Shown here in pieces: positions 1-6,241 of a stretch of DNA of 6,482 nucleotides. The notes below the pieces were generated by a model, which saw nothing but the letters and a program-made list of their open reading frames with translations, was not told the DNA's origin and searched no databases. Positions within the stretch are counted from its first letter, which is position 1. The number at the start of each line of letters is the position of its first letter. This stretch comes from Deltaproteobacteria bacterium (GTDB lineage Bacteria; Desulfobacterota; Binatia; UBA9968). The DNA lies in assembly GCA_005878685.1 (NCBI GenBank), contig VBLN01000140.1:1-6482 (forward strand). The letters are read 5' to 3'. A program made the position numbers and the translations under genes.

Positions 1-1798
1 GTGGAAGGGAACGAGCCGCTAATTTACGCGGAGCATACTGAAGCAATTTTTCAATGTCAAGTTCGAAGATGAAAAACGTCGGGAGATCGAATTCCTCGCG
101 GAGATCGGGGTGAAACTCACCCAGATAGCCCAAAGCGGAGTCATCCAGCCTCAGCCAAGCGGCCTTCCCCGGATGGAGGAGAGGTGGAATGCGTCCGTCT
201 GTCCAGGTGGCCCGCTGTCCCAATCCAAGAACGTCTAGAACTCCTTCAAGCAGTCCTTTGACATCCGCGAAGACCGCCGGTTCTTCCTTCACCCGGAGCC
301 CCTTCCGCTCCCTGTGACCGTAAAGGATAGCAGTCAATTGCTGCCGCTCTTGAGGAAGCTTATCACCGCCCGAACAGAAAACCTTCCCCAGCTCAAAAGC
401 CCAAAAGCTTTTGACTTTTTGAGCCAGATGAGAGCGAAGATTCTGGAGTAATCCGGGAACGAGGCTAAGCCTCATTTCGGCGTTCTCCTGGATGAGCGGG
501 TTGAGAATCGGAACGGGCGCTGCCCGGCCCTCCCACAATCCTGGGAAACGAGAGTTCATGAGATTGGACGTAAAAGGGAGGTTGACAAGTTCGTTCAGTC
601 CCTCGCCAATCAAAAAAGAGCGGATACTTCGCTCCCGAGAGAGTCGGATGTCGGCTTTCGCGCCTTGGGGTCGCACCAAAGGAAGGGTCGAGGGAATCTT
701 CTGATAACCATGAAGCCGCGCCAACTCCTCGACCAGATCGGCCTCGCGGGATAGATCCGGACGGTAGGAGGGTGAAATGATCTTTAGCCCGCTTTTGGAG
801 CGATTCTGAACCCTGAGTCCCAAGGATTTGAGTATCCTTTCTATCTCCGCCCGCTTGATCTCTATCCCTAGAAGCCGTTGGACTTTGGCTTCGCGTAATA
901 AGATCGCCCTCGCTTTGGCCCGCCTCGGATAGTGGTCCATAACCCCCACGACTGGAGTGCCGCTCGCGAACTTGGTCAAGAGGAACACGGCTCGATCCAG
1001 GGCGTAGAGCGTCCCCTCCGGATCGACCCCGCGTTCGAAGCGATGGGATGCCTCCGTGTGAAGCCCCAGACGCTTGGTGGTCCGACGGACAGAGAGAGGG
1101 TCGAAATGAGCGCTCTCTAGCAACACTGTACGGGTCGCAGCCTGAACTTCTGATTCCATGCCTCCCATGACTCCGGCTAAGGCAACCGGCGTATCGCCAT
1201 CGCAGATGAGAAGATCCTCCGGAGCGAGATCCCGCTCGACGCCGTCTAAAGTTTTAAACTTCCTGATCTCGCCTGCCGGCCGGACCACGATCTGCCTCGC
1301 TGCAAGCCGGTTCAGATCAAAGGCATGAAGCGGCTGCCCAGTTTCCAGCATCACATAGTTCGTGATATCAACCACATTATTGATCGAGCGGATCCCGCAA
1401 GCCTCTAAGCGATCGCGCATCCACGAGGGAGAGGAAGCAACGCCAATGTCCTGTACGATCCGGGCGGAATAGCGCGGGCAAAGGCGCGGGTTCACAATCT
1501 TCACAGCGACGAGACGTTTGACGCCGCCGTCCAAAGAATGAGGCGCCGCAGGGGGAAACTTGAGGCGTCCCCCCGTAAGAGCCGCGGCCTCACGGGCTAA
1601 ACCGAGAATTCCCAGGCAGTCGCCGCGGTTCGGCGTGACCGCGACCTCCATCAGGAAGTCCTCGGCCCCTACTTGCCCTGAAGGTAACGGAGCGAGAGAC
1701 TCGACCTCAAGACCCGCCATGGTGAGCGCTTCAGCGATCTGCTCGGGCGATCTCCTGAGGCTAACGAATTCCTTTACCCAGTTGTAAGTCAATTTCAT
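1..1798 (-). CDS. pheT: Phenylalanine--tRNA ligase beta subunit, 3'-partial, lacking the OB-fold (B2) domain
   Basis: Beta subunit of the alpha2-beta2 phenylalanyl-tRNA synthetase, which supports tRNA-Phe charging and hydrolyses mischarged Tyr-tRNA-Phe. The frame opens with ATG at 1798 (MKLTYNW) and I translated 599 codons to the left edge with no stop or frameshift. Visible landmarks are the N-terminal GLEVE (29-33), TPNRGDC (55-61), a B3/B4 editing-domain region with QPLHAFD (155-161) and LLESAHF (226-232), a B5 region with YRPDLSREADLVEELARLHGY (345-365), and B6/B7-like segments with NPLIQENAEMRLSLVPGLL (433-451) and GEFHP (560-564). The C-terminal FDX-ACB anticodon-binding domain should lie beyond the edge. 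Only about 20 residues separate GLEVE from TPNRGDC, where E. coli PheT has about 130, so the EMAP-like OB domain is absent. The gene follows pheS after 12 nt, and no clear Shine-Dalgarno precedes the ATG. Identification is secure; the total length is unknown. Confidence 0.96.
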   Translation of the reverse strand, partial: MKLTYNWVKEFVSLRRSPEQIAEALTMAGLEVESLAPLPSGQVGAEDFLMEVAVTPNRGDCLGILGLAREAAALTGGRLKFPPAAPHSLDGGVKRLVAVKIVNPRLCPRYSARIVQDIGVASSPSWMRDRLEACGIRSINNVVDITNYVMLETGQPLHAFDLNRLAARQIVVRPAGEIRKFKTLDGVERDLAPEDLLICDGDTPVALAGVMGGMESEVQAATRTVLLESAHFDPLSVRRTTKRLGLHTEASHRFERGVDPEGTLYALDRAVFLLTKFASGTPVVGVMDHYPRRAKARAILLREAKVQRLLGIEIKRAEIERILKSLGLRVQNRSKSGLKIISPSYRPDLSREADLVEELARLHGYQKIPSTLPLVRPQGAKADIRLSRERSIRSFLIGEGLNELVNLPFTSNLMNSRFPGLWEGRAAPVPILNPLIQENAEMRLSLVPGLLQNLRSHLAQKVKSFWAFELGKVFCSGGDKLPQERQQLTAILYGHRERKGLRVKEEPAVFADVKGLLEGVLDVLGLGQRATWTDGRIPPLLHPGKAAWLRLDDSALGYLGEFHPDLREEFDLPTFFIFELDIEKLLQYAPRKLAARSLP

Positions 1799-1810
1799 GA
1801 GTCAGGAGCT

Positions 1811-2851
1811 CTAGCGGAATTGCTTGAGGAAACGAAGGTCATTTTGGAAGAAGAGACGGATATCTTCGATGCCGAATTTCAGCATGGCGATACGCTCCAC
1901 CCCCATCCCGAAGGCAAACCCGGAAACTTTTTCCGGATCATAGCCGACAAACCGGAAGACTGCGGGATCGATCATTCCGGCCCCAAGGATCTCCAGCCAA
2001 GCCGAGCCCTTGCACACGCGACAGAGCTGACCTTCTCCGGTCCTTCCTCGACCGCTGCAAAGCACGCACTGGATATCAATCTCGGCGCTCGGTTCGGTGA
2101 AAGGGAAAAAGCTTGGACGAAAACGCACTCCAGCCTTCTCTTCAAAGATCTGGCGCAGAACGTGAGTCAGCACTCCTTTCAGGTCGGAGAAGGAGATGTG
2201 GCTGTCCACCATGAACCCTTCAACCTGATGAAACATCGGAGAATGGGTCGCGTCGTCGTCGTGGCGATAGACCGCGCCCGGCACTATGACCTGGAGCGGA
2301 GGCTTGCGCCTTTCCATCACGCGGATCTGAACCGGCGAAGTATGAGTCCTGAGAACGTGATCCCCGGAGACGAAAAAAGTATCTTGCATGTCCCGGGCGG
2401 GATGATCCTTGGGCATATTGAGAGCCTCGAAATTGTGATAGTCATCTTCGATATCCGGGCCCCGGGCGACCTCAAATCCCATACGCAAGAAGACATCGAT
2501 GATCTCATCCATCACGAGCATCAGCGGATGGACGCCGCCGCGTTCGGAGCGATTGCCAGGAAGGGTAATGTCGACTCTCTCCTCACGAAGAATCCTCTCC
2601 TTTTCTCCCCGCTTCAACGCTTTAAGGCGAGCCTCAATCTCCGCTTCGAAAAAACCTCTCAGTTCGTTAAGCTCCGCTCCTCGCTGAGGGCGCTGCTCGG
2701 ATGGAATATCCTTGAGTCCTCGGAGCAGAAGCGTGAGCTTGCCCTTACGACCCACGTACTCCACGCGGAGCTGCTCGATCTCCTGATCGGTGGTGCAATG
2801 ACCGATCCGACCCAGGATCTCTTCCCTGACGGCCTGCAAAGATTCTTCCAT
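1811..2851 (-). CDS. pheS: Phenylalanine--tRNA ligase alpha subunit with a four-cysteine insertion
   Basis: Catalytic alpha subunit of phenylalanyl-tRNA synthetase; it activates Phe with ATP and transfers it to tRNA-Phe together with PheT. The protein has 346 residues against about 327 in E. coli. It has the N-terminal coiled-coil region (about 1-90), a class II motif 1 region (GFEVARGPDIEDDYHNF, 125-141), motif 2 (RTHTSPVQIR at 168-177, VYRHDDDATHSPMFHQVEG at 194-212), FTEPSAEID (251-259) and motif 3 (GFAFGMGVER, 311-320). It ends in the typical FFQNDLRFLKQF. The extra length is a CVLC...CRVC segment with cysteines at 262, 265, 277 and 280, which looks like a zinc knuckle. The ATG at 2851 is the only usable start: the frame is closed by TGA about 30 nt upstream and no ATG, GTG or TTG lies between. 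No Shine-Dalgarno match sits before it. It lies 86 nt after rplT and 12 nt before pheT. Confidence 0.98.
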   Translation of the reverse strand: MEESLQAVREEILGRIGHCTTDQEIEQLRVEYVGRKGKLTLLLRGLKDIPSEQRPQRGAELNELRGFFEAEIEARLKALKRGEKERILREERVDITLPGNRSERGGVHPLMLVMDEIIDVFLRMGFEVARGPDIEDDYHNFEALNMPKDHPARDMQDTFFVSGDHVLRTHTSPVQIRVMERRKPPLQVIVPGAVYRHDDDATHSPMFHQVEGFMVDSHISFSDLKGVLTHVLRQIFEEKAGVRFRPSFFPFTEPSAEIDIQCVLCSGRGRTGEGQLCRVCKGSAWLEILGAGMIDPAVFRFVGYDPEKVSGFAFGMGVERIAMLKFGIEDIRLFFQNDLRFLKQFR

Positions 2852-2937
2852 GAGGTAAGATGCCGGGAACCTACGCCGTCAGCTCCGGCCCAAAAAGAGA
2901 TAAGAACCGATTGGCAGAAGCTAGCATCCTTCCGTGA
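2852..2937. other. rplT-pheS spacer, nothing recognisable
   Basis: This 86-nt spacer has no heptamer periodicity, no Shine-Dalgarno before pheS and no hairpin followed by a T run. A 4-5 bp GC stem is possible near 2862-2890 but too short to call. It differs from the other long spacers of the cluster in lacking repeats. Confidence 0.5.
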
Positions 2938-3309
2938 TCAAGAATTTTGGATCGGACTCAGGTGGGCTTTGGCAAATTGCGCTATCTGGCTGAAGGCAGG
3001 CATGTCGGAGACGGCTATATCTGCAAGGACCTTCCGGTCTAACTCCACGCCACCTTGCTTCAGACCTCTTATCAGCTGATTGTACGACAGGCCACTCAGC
3101 CTTGCTGCCGCGCCGATACGAGTGATCCAGAGACCGCGGAATTTTCGCCGTCTAACCCGCCGATCACGGTAGGCAAAGGCAAGGGATCGCTCCACGGTCT
3201 CCCGCGCGGAGCGATATAGCCTTCCCCGTCCCCCGACGTACCCTTTGGCGAGTTTGAATATCTTCTTTCTCCGCCTCCGAGACTTACTTCCCCCTTTGGC
3301 TCTTGGCAC
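2938..3309 (-). CDS. rplT: 50S ribosomal protein L20
   Basis: Ribosomal protein L20 binds 23S rRNA early in large-subunit assembly. The 123-residue protein has the family's layout: a very basic extended N-terminal arm (MPRAKGGSKSRRRRKK, then KLAKGYVGGRGRLYRSA), the central FAYRDRRVRRRKFRGLWITRI (45-65) and a C-terminal globular domain with LSYNQLIRGLKQGGVELDRKVLADIA (74-99). It is a few residues longer than E. coli L20 (118 aa), with a tail after AKAHL. The start codon is GTG (3307-3309), set 7 nt after a strong Shine-Dalgarno (AAGGAAGGAG, plus-strand positions 3317-3326). It follows rpmI by 88 nt. In E. coli and Bacillus, L20 represses its own operon by binding the mRNA through its C-terminal domain; whether that happens here cannot be seen. 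Confidence 0.98.
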   Translation of the reverse strand: MPRAKGGSKSRRRRKKIFKLAKGYVGGRGRLYRSARETVERSLAFAYRDRRVRRRKFRGLWITRIGAAARLSGLSYNQLIRGLKQGGVELDRKVLADIAVSDMPAFSQIAQFAKAHLSPIQNS

Positions 3310-3316
3310 GCTGGAA

Positions 3317-3326
3317 CTCCTTCCTT
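3317..3326 (-). promoter_or_regulatory. Strong ribosome binding site for rplT
   Basis: The minus strand reads AAGGAAGGAG with a 7-nt gap to the GTG at 3307-3309. It fixes a GTG start that might otherwise be overlooked. Confidence 0.85.
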
Positions 3327-3337
3327 GTGAGTAGTGC

Positions 3338-3401
3338 GAGTAACGAGTAAAGAGTTATGAGGGCGAAATACTCCCCATTACTCGAAACTCAAAACTATTA
3401 C
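3338..3401. repeat. Heptamer-periodic hairpin between rpmI and rplT
   Basis: Units GAGTAAC, GAGTAAA and GAGTTAT follow one another at 3338-3358. Opposing units CTCGAAA, CTCAAAA and CTATTAC lie at 3381-3401 and overlap the rpmI stop codon. The arms 3338-3350 and 3378-3390 pair as 4 bp, a 2x2 internal loop and 7 bp (CGAGTAA with TTACTCG). The hairpin lies 12 nt before the rplT Shine-Dalgarno. Confidence 0.7.
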
Positions 3402-3595
3402 AAATACGGTATCAACTTCCGGATGTTCTTGGCTTCGCCGGGCGAGACCAGGGCTCCCTGTCTCAATCGCCTTTTGCGCTTCTTCCCTTTGCCGGAAAGA
3501 AGGTGACCCTTAAAAGCTTTGGCTCTCTTGATCTTGCCGCTCGCAGTGACCCTGAACCGTTTCATCGCGCCACGGCTGCTTTTGATCTTAGGCAC
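3398..3595 (-). CDS. rpmI: 50S ribosomal protein L35
   Basis: Ribosomal protein L35, a small basic protein of the large subunit. It has 65 residues, the normal length. MPKIKSSRGAMKRFRVTASG at the N terminus, the KIKRAKAFKGHLL segment, the basic KKRKRRLRQGALV segment and the terminal IRKLIPYL are all family hallmarks. The start codon is GTG (3593-3595), 6 nt after the Shine-Dalgarno AGAAGGAG (plus-strand 3602-3609); the family's invariant MPK start supports it. It lies 81 nt after infC and 88 nt before rplT, the usual infC-rpmI-rplT order. Confidence 0.98.
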   Translation of the reverse strand: MPKIKSSRGAMKRFRVTASGKIKRAKAFKGHLLSGKGKKRKRRLRQGALVSPGEAKNIRKLIPYL

Positions 3596-3601
3596 TCGTA
3601 A

Positions 3602-3609
3602 CTCCTTCT
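3602..3609 (-). promoter_or_regulatory. Strong ribosome binding site for rpmI
   Basis: The minus strand reads AGAAGGAG with a 6-nt gap to the GTG at 3593-3595. Both ribosomal protein genes share AAGGAGTT before a GTG start. Confidence 0.85.
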
Positions 3610-3610
3610 A

Positions 3611-3669
3611 ATTGCAAATTGCAAAGTGCAAAATTTAAAATCTGCAATTTTCATTTTGCATTTTTCACT
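3611..3669. repeat. Heptamer-based palindrome between infC and rpmI
   Basis: Left units ATTGCAA, ATTGCAA and AGTGCAA (3611-3631) face right units CTGCAAT, TTTCATT, TTGCATT and TTTCACT (3642-3669). The two 24-nt halves 3613-3636 and 3637-3660 are reverse complements at 19 of 24 positions, so the mRNA can form an AT-rich hairpin that ends just before the rpmI Shine-Dalgarno. The spacer is much more AT-rich than the flanking genes. Confidence 0.75.
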
Positions 3670-3676
3670 GGCTTTC

Positions 3677-4186
3677 CTACTTCGGCACTAAAAGCATCGC
3701 CATGCTCCTCCCCTCCAACCTGGGGGCGATGTCGAGCTTGGCAACATCCAACACTTGACCCAAAACACCATCCAGCATCTGTTTCCCAAGTTCGGGATGC
3801 GTGATCTCCCGGCCACGGAAGAAGACTGACACTTTCACTCTCTGTCCCCTCTCGATAAAGCGGCGAATGTGACGAACCTTGAAGCTCAAGTCGTGGGAAT
3901 CGGTCCGCGACCCCAACTTAACCTCCTTGACGGTCACGAACGTTTGCTTTTTCTTTGTCCCTTGGGATTTTTTCCGTTGTTGGTAGCGGTACTTCCCGTA
4001 ATCCATCATGCGGCATACGGGCGGCTGCGCCTCCGGCGCCACTTCCACTAGATCGATCCCCAGGCTCTCCACCGTCTTGAGGGCTTCATACAGGGACATG
4101 ATGCCCAGTTGATCTCCCTCAGGACCTATGACCCGAACCTCGCGGGCGCGAATTTGGTGATTGATTCTCGCCTCTTTAGCAGCTAT
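3677..4186 (-). CDS. infC: Translation initiation factor IF-3, non-canonical (AUA) start
   Basis: IF-3 binds the 30S subunit, keeps subunits apart and rejects wrong initiator tRNA or start codons. From the chosen start the product has 169 residues. The N domain carries RINHQIRAREVRVIGPEGDQ (7-26) and PPVCRMMDYGKY (55-66); a lysine-rich linker follows; the C domain carries FRGREITH (123-130) and EGRSMAMLLVPK (158-169). The first in-frame ATG (4097-4099) would delete about 29 residues including the conserved INxxIRAREVR segment, so it is not the start. The frame is open upstream to a TGA near 4220-4222 with no ATG, GTG or TTG. ATA at 4184-4186 lies 6 nt after GAGG of a GAGGTG Shine-Dalgarno; ATC at 4163-4165 lies 5 nt after another GAGG. 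I prefer ATA because the result (MAAKEARINHQIR) matches the usual N-terminal length. Rare start codons are known for infC in other bacteria and let IF-3 repress its own translation. The gene lies 44 nt after thrS. Confidence 0.95.
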   Translation of the reverse strand: MAAKEARINHQIRAREVRVIGPEGDQLGIMSLYEALKTVESLGIDLVEVAPEAQPPVCRMMDYGKYRYQQRKKSQGTKKKQTFVTVKEVKLGSRTDSHDLSFKVRHIRRFIERGQRVKVSVFFRGREITHPELGKQMLDGVLGQVLDVAKLDIAPRLEGRSMAMLLVPK

Positions 4187-4189
4187 AAA

Positions 4190-4198
4190 CCACCTCTC
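4190..4198 (-). promoter_or_regulatory. Ribosome binding site for infC
   Basis: The minus strand reads GAGAGGTGG here. GAGGTG is fully complementary to the 16S rRNA anti-Shine-Dalgarno, and its GAGG ends 6 nt before ATA at 4184-4186. This site supports the non-canonical start, because the frame has no ATG, GTG or TTG where a conserved IF-3 N terminus must begin. A second, weaker GAGG (4171-4174) sits 5 nt before ATC at 4163-4165 and is the alternative. Confidence 0.65.
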
Positions 4199-4203
4199 TT
4201 TTT

Positions 4204-4230
4204 TGCAGGCCCTCAGCCATCAACTCAAAG
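4204..4230. repeat. Short heptamer-like spacer between thrS and infC
   Basis: The region just after the thrS stop reads as 7-bp words such as CCTCAGC (4211) and CATCAAC (4218). It contains the 14-mer GCCCTCAGCCATCA (4209-4222), found again exactly at 6375-6388 in the array upstream of the tRNA. The block is short and the periodicity on its own is weak; the shared 14-mer is the better evidence that both belong to one repeat family. Confidence 0.45.
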
Positions 4231-6183
4231 CTAGCCGCCGCTGCCTGAAAGTTCATTGCCAAGTTCCCGGGCAACCTCCGATTTTAGCGTCTGGACAAAA
4301 TCCTCCACAGCCATCGCCTTCAGGGTCTCGCCACCCCTCCGTCTAGGGGATACCGTCTGATCCTTCACTTCCCTATCCCCGATCACCACCGCATAGGGAA
4401 TTTTTGCCAACTGCGCCGCTCGGATCTTATAACTCAGCTTCTCGTTTCGATCATCGAACTCAACACGCCAGCCGCCAACCTTGAGTTTATCAAAAACCTT
4501 TTGGCCGTAATCTTTCTGCTGATCTGTTACGGTCATAACCTTTATCTGAACTGGAGACAACCATAATGGGAAATTGCCCGCGTAATGCTCAATGAGAAAG
4601 GCCATCATGCGTTCCATCGTGCTGATAACGCCTCGGTGAATCATCACAGGACGCCTGCGCTGGCCGTCCTTGGCAACGTATTCCAGACCAAAGCGCTCGG
4701 GTAGATAGAAGTCCAGTTGCACCGTAGAGAGCGTCTCGCTGTGACCAAGCACGTCACGCAACTGTACATCGATCTTCGGGCCGTAGTATGCTGCCTCGCC
4801 CTCCGCCTCCTTGTACTGGATACCCACTTCGGCCAAGGCTTGGCGCAGGCAACGCTCCGCGTTATCCCACATCGCATCGTTATCCACAAACTTTCCTTTG
4901 TCCTTTGCATCGCGAAGAGAAAGGCGATACCAGAAATCGGTGAAACCAAAATCGCGATAAACCCGCTCGATCAGCCGCAGGACACTAACCGTTTCCGATT
5001 GTATCTGCTCAGGCAAGCAGAAAATATGGGCGTCGTTGAGCGTCATCGCTCTCACCCGGGAAAGCCCCGAAAGGACGCCTGACCTCTCGTAGCGGTACAT
5101 CGTGCCTAATTCAGCAAGGCGCAGCGGCAAGTCTCGGTAGCTTCGGAGCTCATGCTGGTAAATCATCACATGGTGTGGACAGTTCATGGGACGGAGAACC
5201 AGCTCCTCTTTATCCTCGAAAACCATCGGAGGGTACATATTGTCTTTAAAATGATCCCAATGCCCAGATCTCTGGTAAAGCTCGACGCGCGCTAGTTGCG
5301 GCGTGTAGACATGCTCGTAGCCCAGGCTGCGCTCAAGATCCACAATATAGCGCTCAAGGATCGAGCGAACAATCGCTCCCTTAGGAAGCCATAGAGGAAG
5401 TCCCGGACCGATTGTATCCGAGACCATGAAGAGCCCCAGTTCTTTACCCAAACGGCGATGATCTCTCTTCTTGGCTTCTTCCAAAAGCCTGAGATACTCG
5501 CGCAGCGCTTCTTCGGTAGGCCAAGAGGTGCCGTAAATCCGCTGCAGCATCTCATTTCTCTCGTCTCCCCTCCAATAGGCGCCGGCCACGCTGATGAGCT
5601 TGAAGGCGCGGATAACTCCGGTCGATGGCACATGCGGCCCGCGACAGAGGTCCACCCAGTCCCCCTGCCGATAGAGAGAAACTGTCTCATCCGGGATCTC
5701 TTCCAAAATGGCAACCTTATATTCTTCGCCCAGCTTGCGGAACAACTGAATGGCTTTTTGGCGCGGCATCTCCTCCCGAATGACCTTCAGATTCGATCGG
5801 GCAAGCTCGCGCATGCGATCTTCGATCTTCTGCAACTCTTCGGGGGTAAACGACGCGTCACGCTTGAAATCGTAATAGAATCCGTCCTCGATCGTCGGCC
5901 CGATGGTGACTTGAGTGCCTGGAAAAAGGCTCTGGACCGCCTGGGCCATAAGGTGGGCGGTCGAATGGCGCAGAATGTCCACTCCTTCAGAACTGTCCAA
6001 CGGAATCCAATCGAGAGTACAGTCCCTGCTCAAAGCCCGTTCCAGATCGACCTGAGTGCCATCGATTTTAGCTGCGATGACGTTGCTATTGACTCCCAGG
6101 GAGGCAGCTAGCTCGCCTACCTTGGCGCCAGAGGCAACCTCCGTTACTTTCCCATCTGGGAGTTTGACATGAATGCTTTTCAT
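4231..6183 (-). CDS. thrS: Threonine--tRNA ligase
   Basis: Class II threonyl-tRNA synthetase, which charges tRNA-Thr and edits Ser-tRNA-Thr. It is full length at 650 residues. Domain order: TGS domain (1-61); editing domain with the HxxxH motif (H73, H77) and CRGPH (C180, H184); catalytic core with RPMNCPHH (331-338), motif 2 (YRYERSGVLSGLSRVR, 363-378; TLNDAHIFC, 381-389) and motif 3 (HRGVISTMERMMAFLIEHYAG, 516-536); C-terminal anticodon-binding domain (about 545-640). The expected zinc ligands are present as C335, H386 and H516. The residue aligned with Gln in the common TQDDAHIF motif is Leu382. The ATG at 6183 is fixed: TAA lies one codon upstream. No Shine-Dalgarno stands at a normal distance; an AAGG 14 nt upstream lies in the arm of a hairpin (6196-6220). 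The gene follows tRNA-Val by 58 nt and precedes infC by 44 nt. Confidence 0.99.
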   Translation of the reverse strand: MKSIHVKLPDGKVTEVASGAKVGELAASLGVNSNVIAAKIDGTQVDLERALSRDCTLDWIPLDSSEGVDILRHSTAHLMAQAVQSLFPGTQVTIGPTIEDGFYYDFKRDASFTPEELQKIEDRMRELARSNLKVIREEMPRQKAIQLFRKLGEEYKVAILEEIPDETVSLYRQGDWVDLCRGPHVPSTGVIRAFKLISVAGAYWRGDERNEMLQRIYGTSWPTEEALREYLRLLEEAKKRDHRRLGKELGLFMVSDTIGPGLPLWLPKGAIVRSILERYIVDLERSLGYEHVYTPQLARVELYQRSGHWDHFKDNMYPPMVFEDKEELVLRPMNCPHHVMIYQHELRSYRDLPLRLAELGTMYRYERSGVLSGLSRVRAMTLNDAHIFCLPEQIQSETVSVLRLIERVYRDFGFTDFWYRLSLRDAKDKGKFVDNDAMWDNAERCLRQALAEVGIQYKEAEGEAAYYGPKIDVQLRDVLGHSETLSTVQLDFYLPERFGLEYVAKDGQRRRPVMIHRGVISTMERMMAFLIEHYAGNFPLWLSPVQIKVMTVTDQQKDYGQKVFDKLKVGGWRVEFDDRNEKLSYKIRAAQLAKIPYAVVIGDREVKDQTVSPRRRGGETLKAMAVEDFVQTLKSEVARELGNELSGSGG

Positions 6184-6184
6184 A

Positions 6185-6240
6185 CTTTATCTATTAGCCT
6201 TCAGCAAAAAACTGAAAGCTGAACGCTCACGGCTTCTAAG
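6185..6240. repeat. Heptamer-periodic spacer with hairpin between tRNA-Val and thrS
   Basis: The spacer can be cut into eight 7-bp words in register, most ending in C (for example TGAAAGC at 6213 and TGAACGC at 6220). Within it AGCCTTCAG (6196-6204) and CTGAAAGCT (6212-6220) form a 9-bp stem with one G-T pair and a 7-nt loop on the transcribed strand. The stem ends 12 nt before the thrS ATG and includes the only AAGG nearby. It is not followed by a T run, so it does not look like an intrinsic terminator. Confidence 0.65.
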
Positions 6241-6241
6241 A

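Noticed and set aside
932..1120. Small plus-strand frames inside pheT (also 492-704 and 1560-1787)
   Set aside because: They fall inside an intact pheT reading frame that I translated throughout, and their products show no family features.
1..1798. Truncated or frameshifted pheT pseudogene
   Set aside because: Codon-by-codon translation gives 599 uninterrupted residues to the window edge with conserved motifs in order; the missing end is simply outside the window.
1820..3079. 419-codon open frame on the plus strand, antisense to pheS and part of rplT
   Set aside because: Its protein has no recognisable domain, and it lies opposite two fully conserved genes. Long antisense frames are a common by-product of codon bias in GC-rich genes.
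3338..3669. CRISPR array, prompted by regular short repeats
   Set aside because: Units are 7 bp, degenerate and contiguous, with no spacers and no 25-40 bp repeats, and no cas genes are present.
4184..4240. T-box leader, prompted by GGTGG before infC
   Set aside because: Only the GGTGG core is present, it acts as the infC ribosome binding site, and there is no specifier stem or terminator. The thrS leader is too short for a T-box as well.
5458..6111. 217-codon open frame on the plus strand, antisense to thrS
   Set aside because: Overlaps the conserved ThrRS editing and TGS domains, has no recognisable features and is best explained as a shadow.
6196..6220. Intrinsic terminator after tRNA-Val
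   Set aside because: The stem is clear but the T run is in its loop; the sequence after it on the transcribed strand is AATAGATAAAGT, then the thrS ATG.
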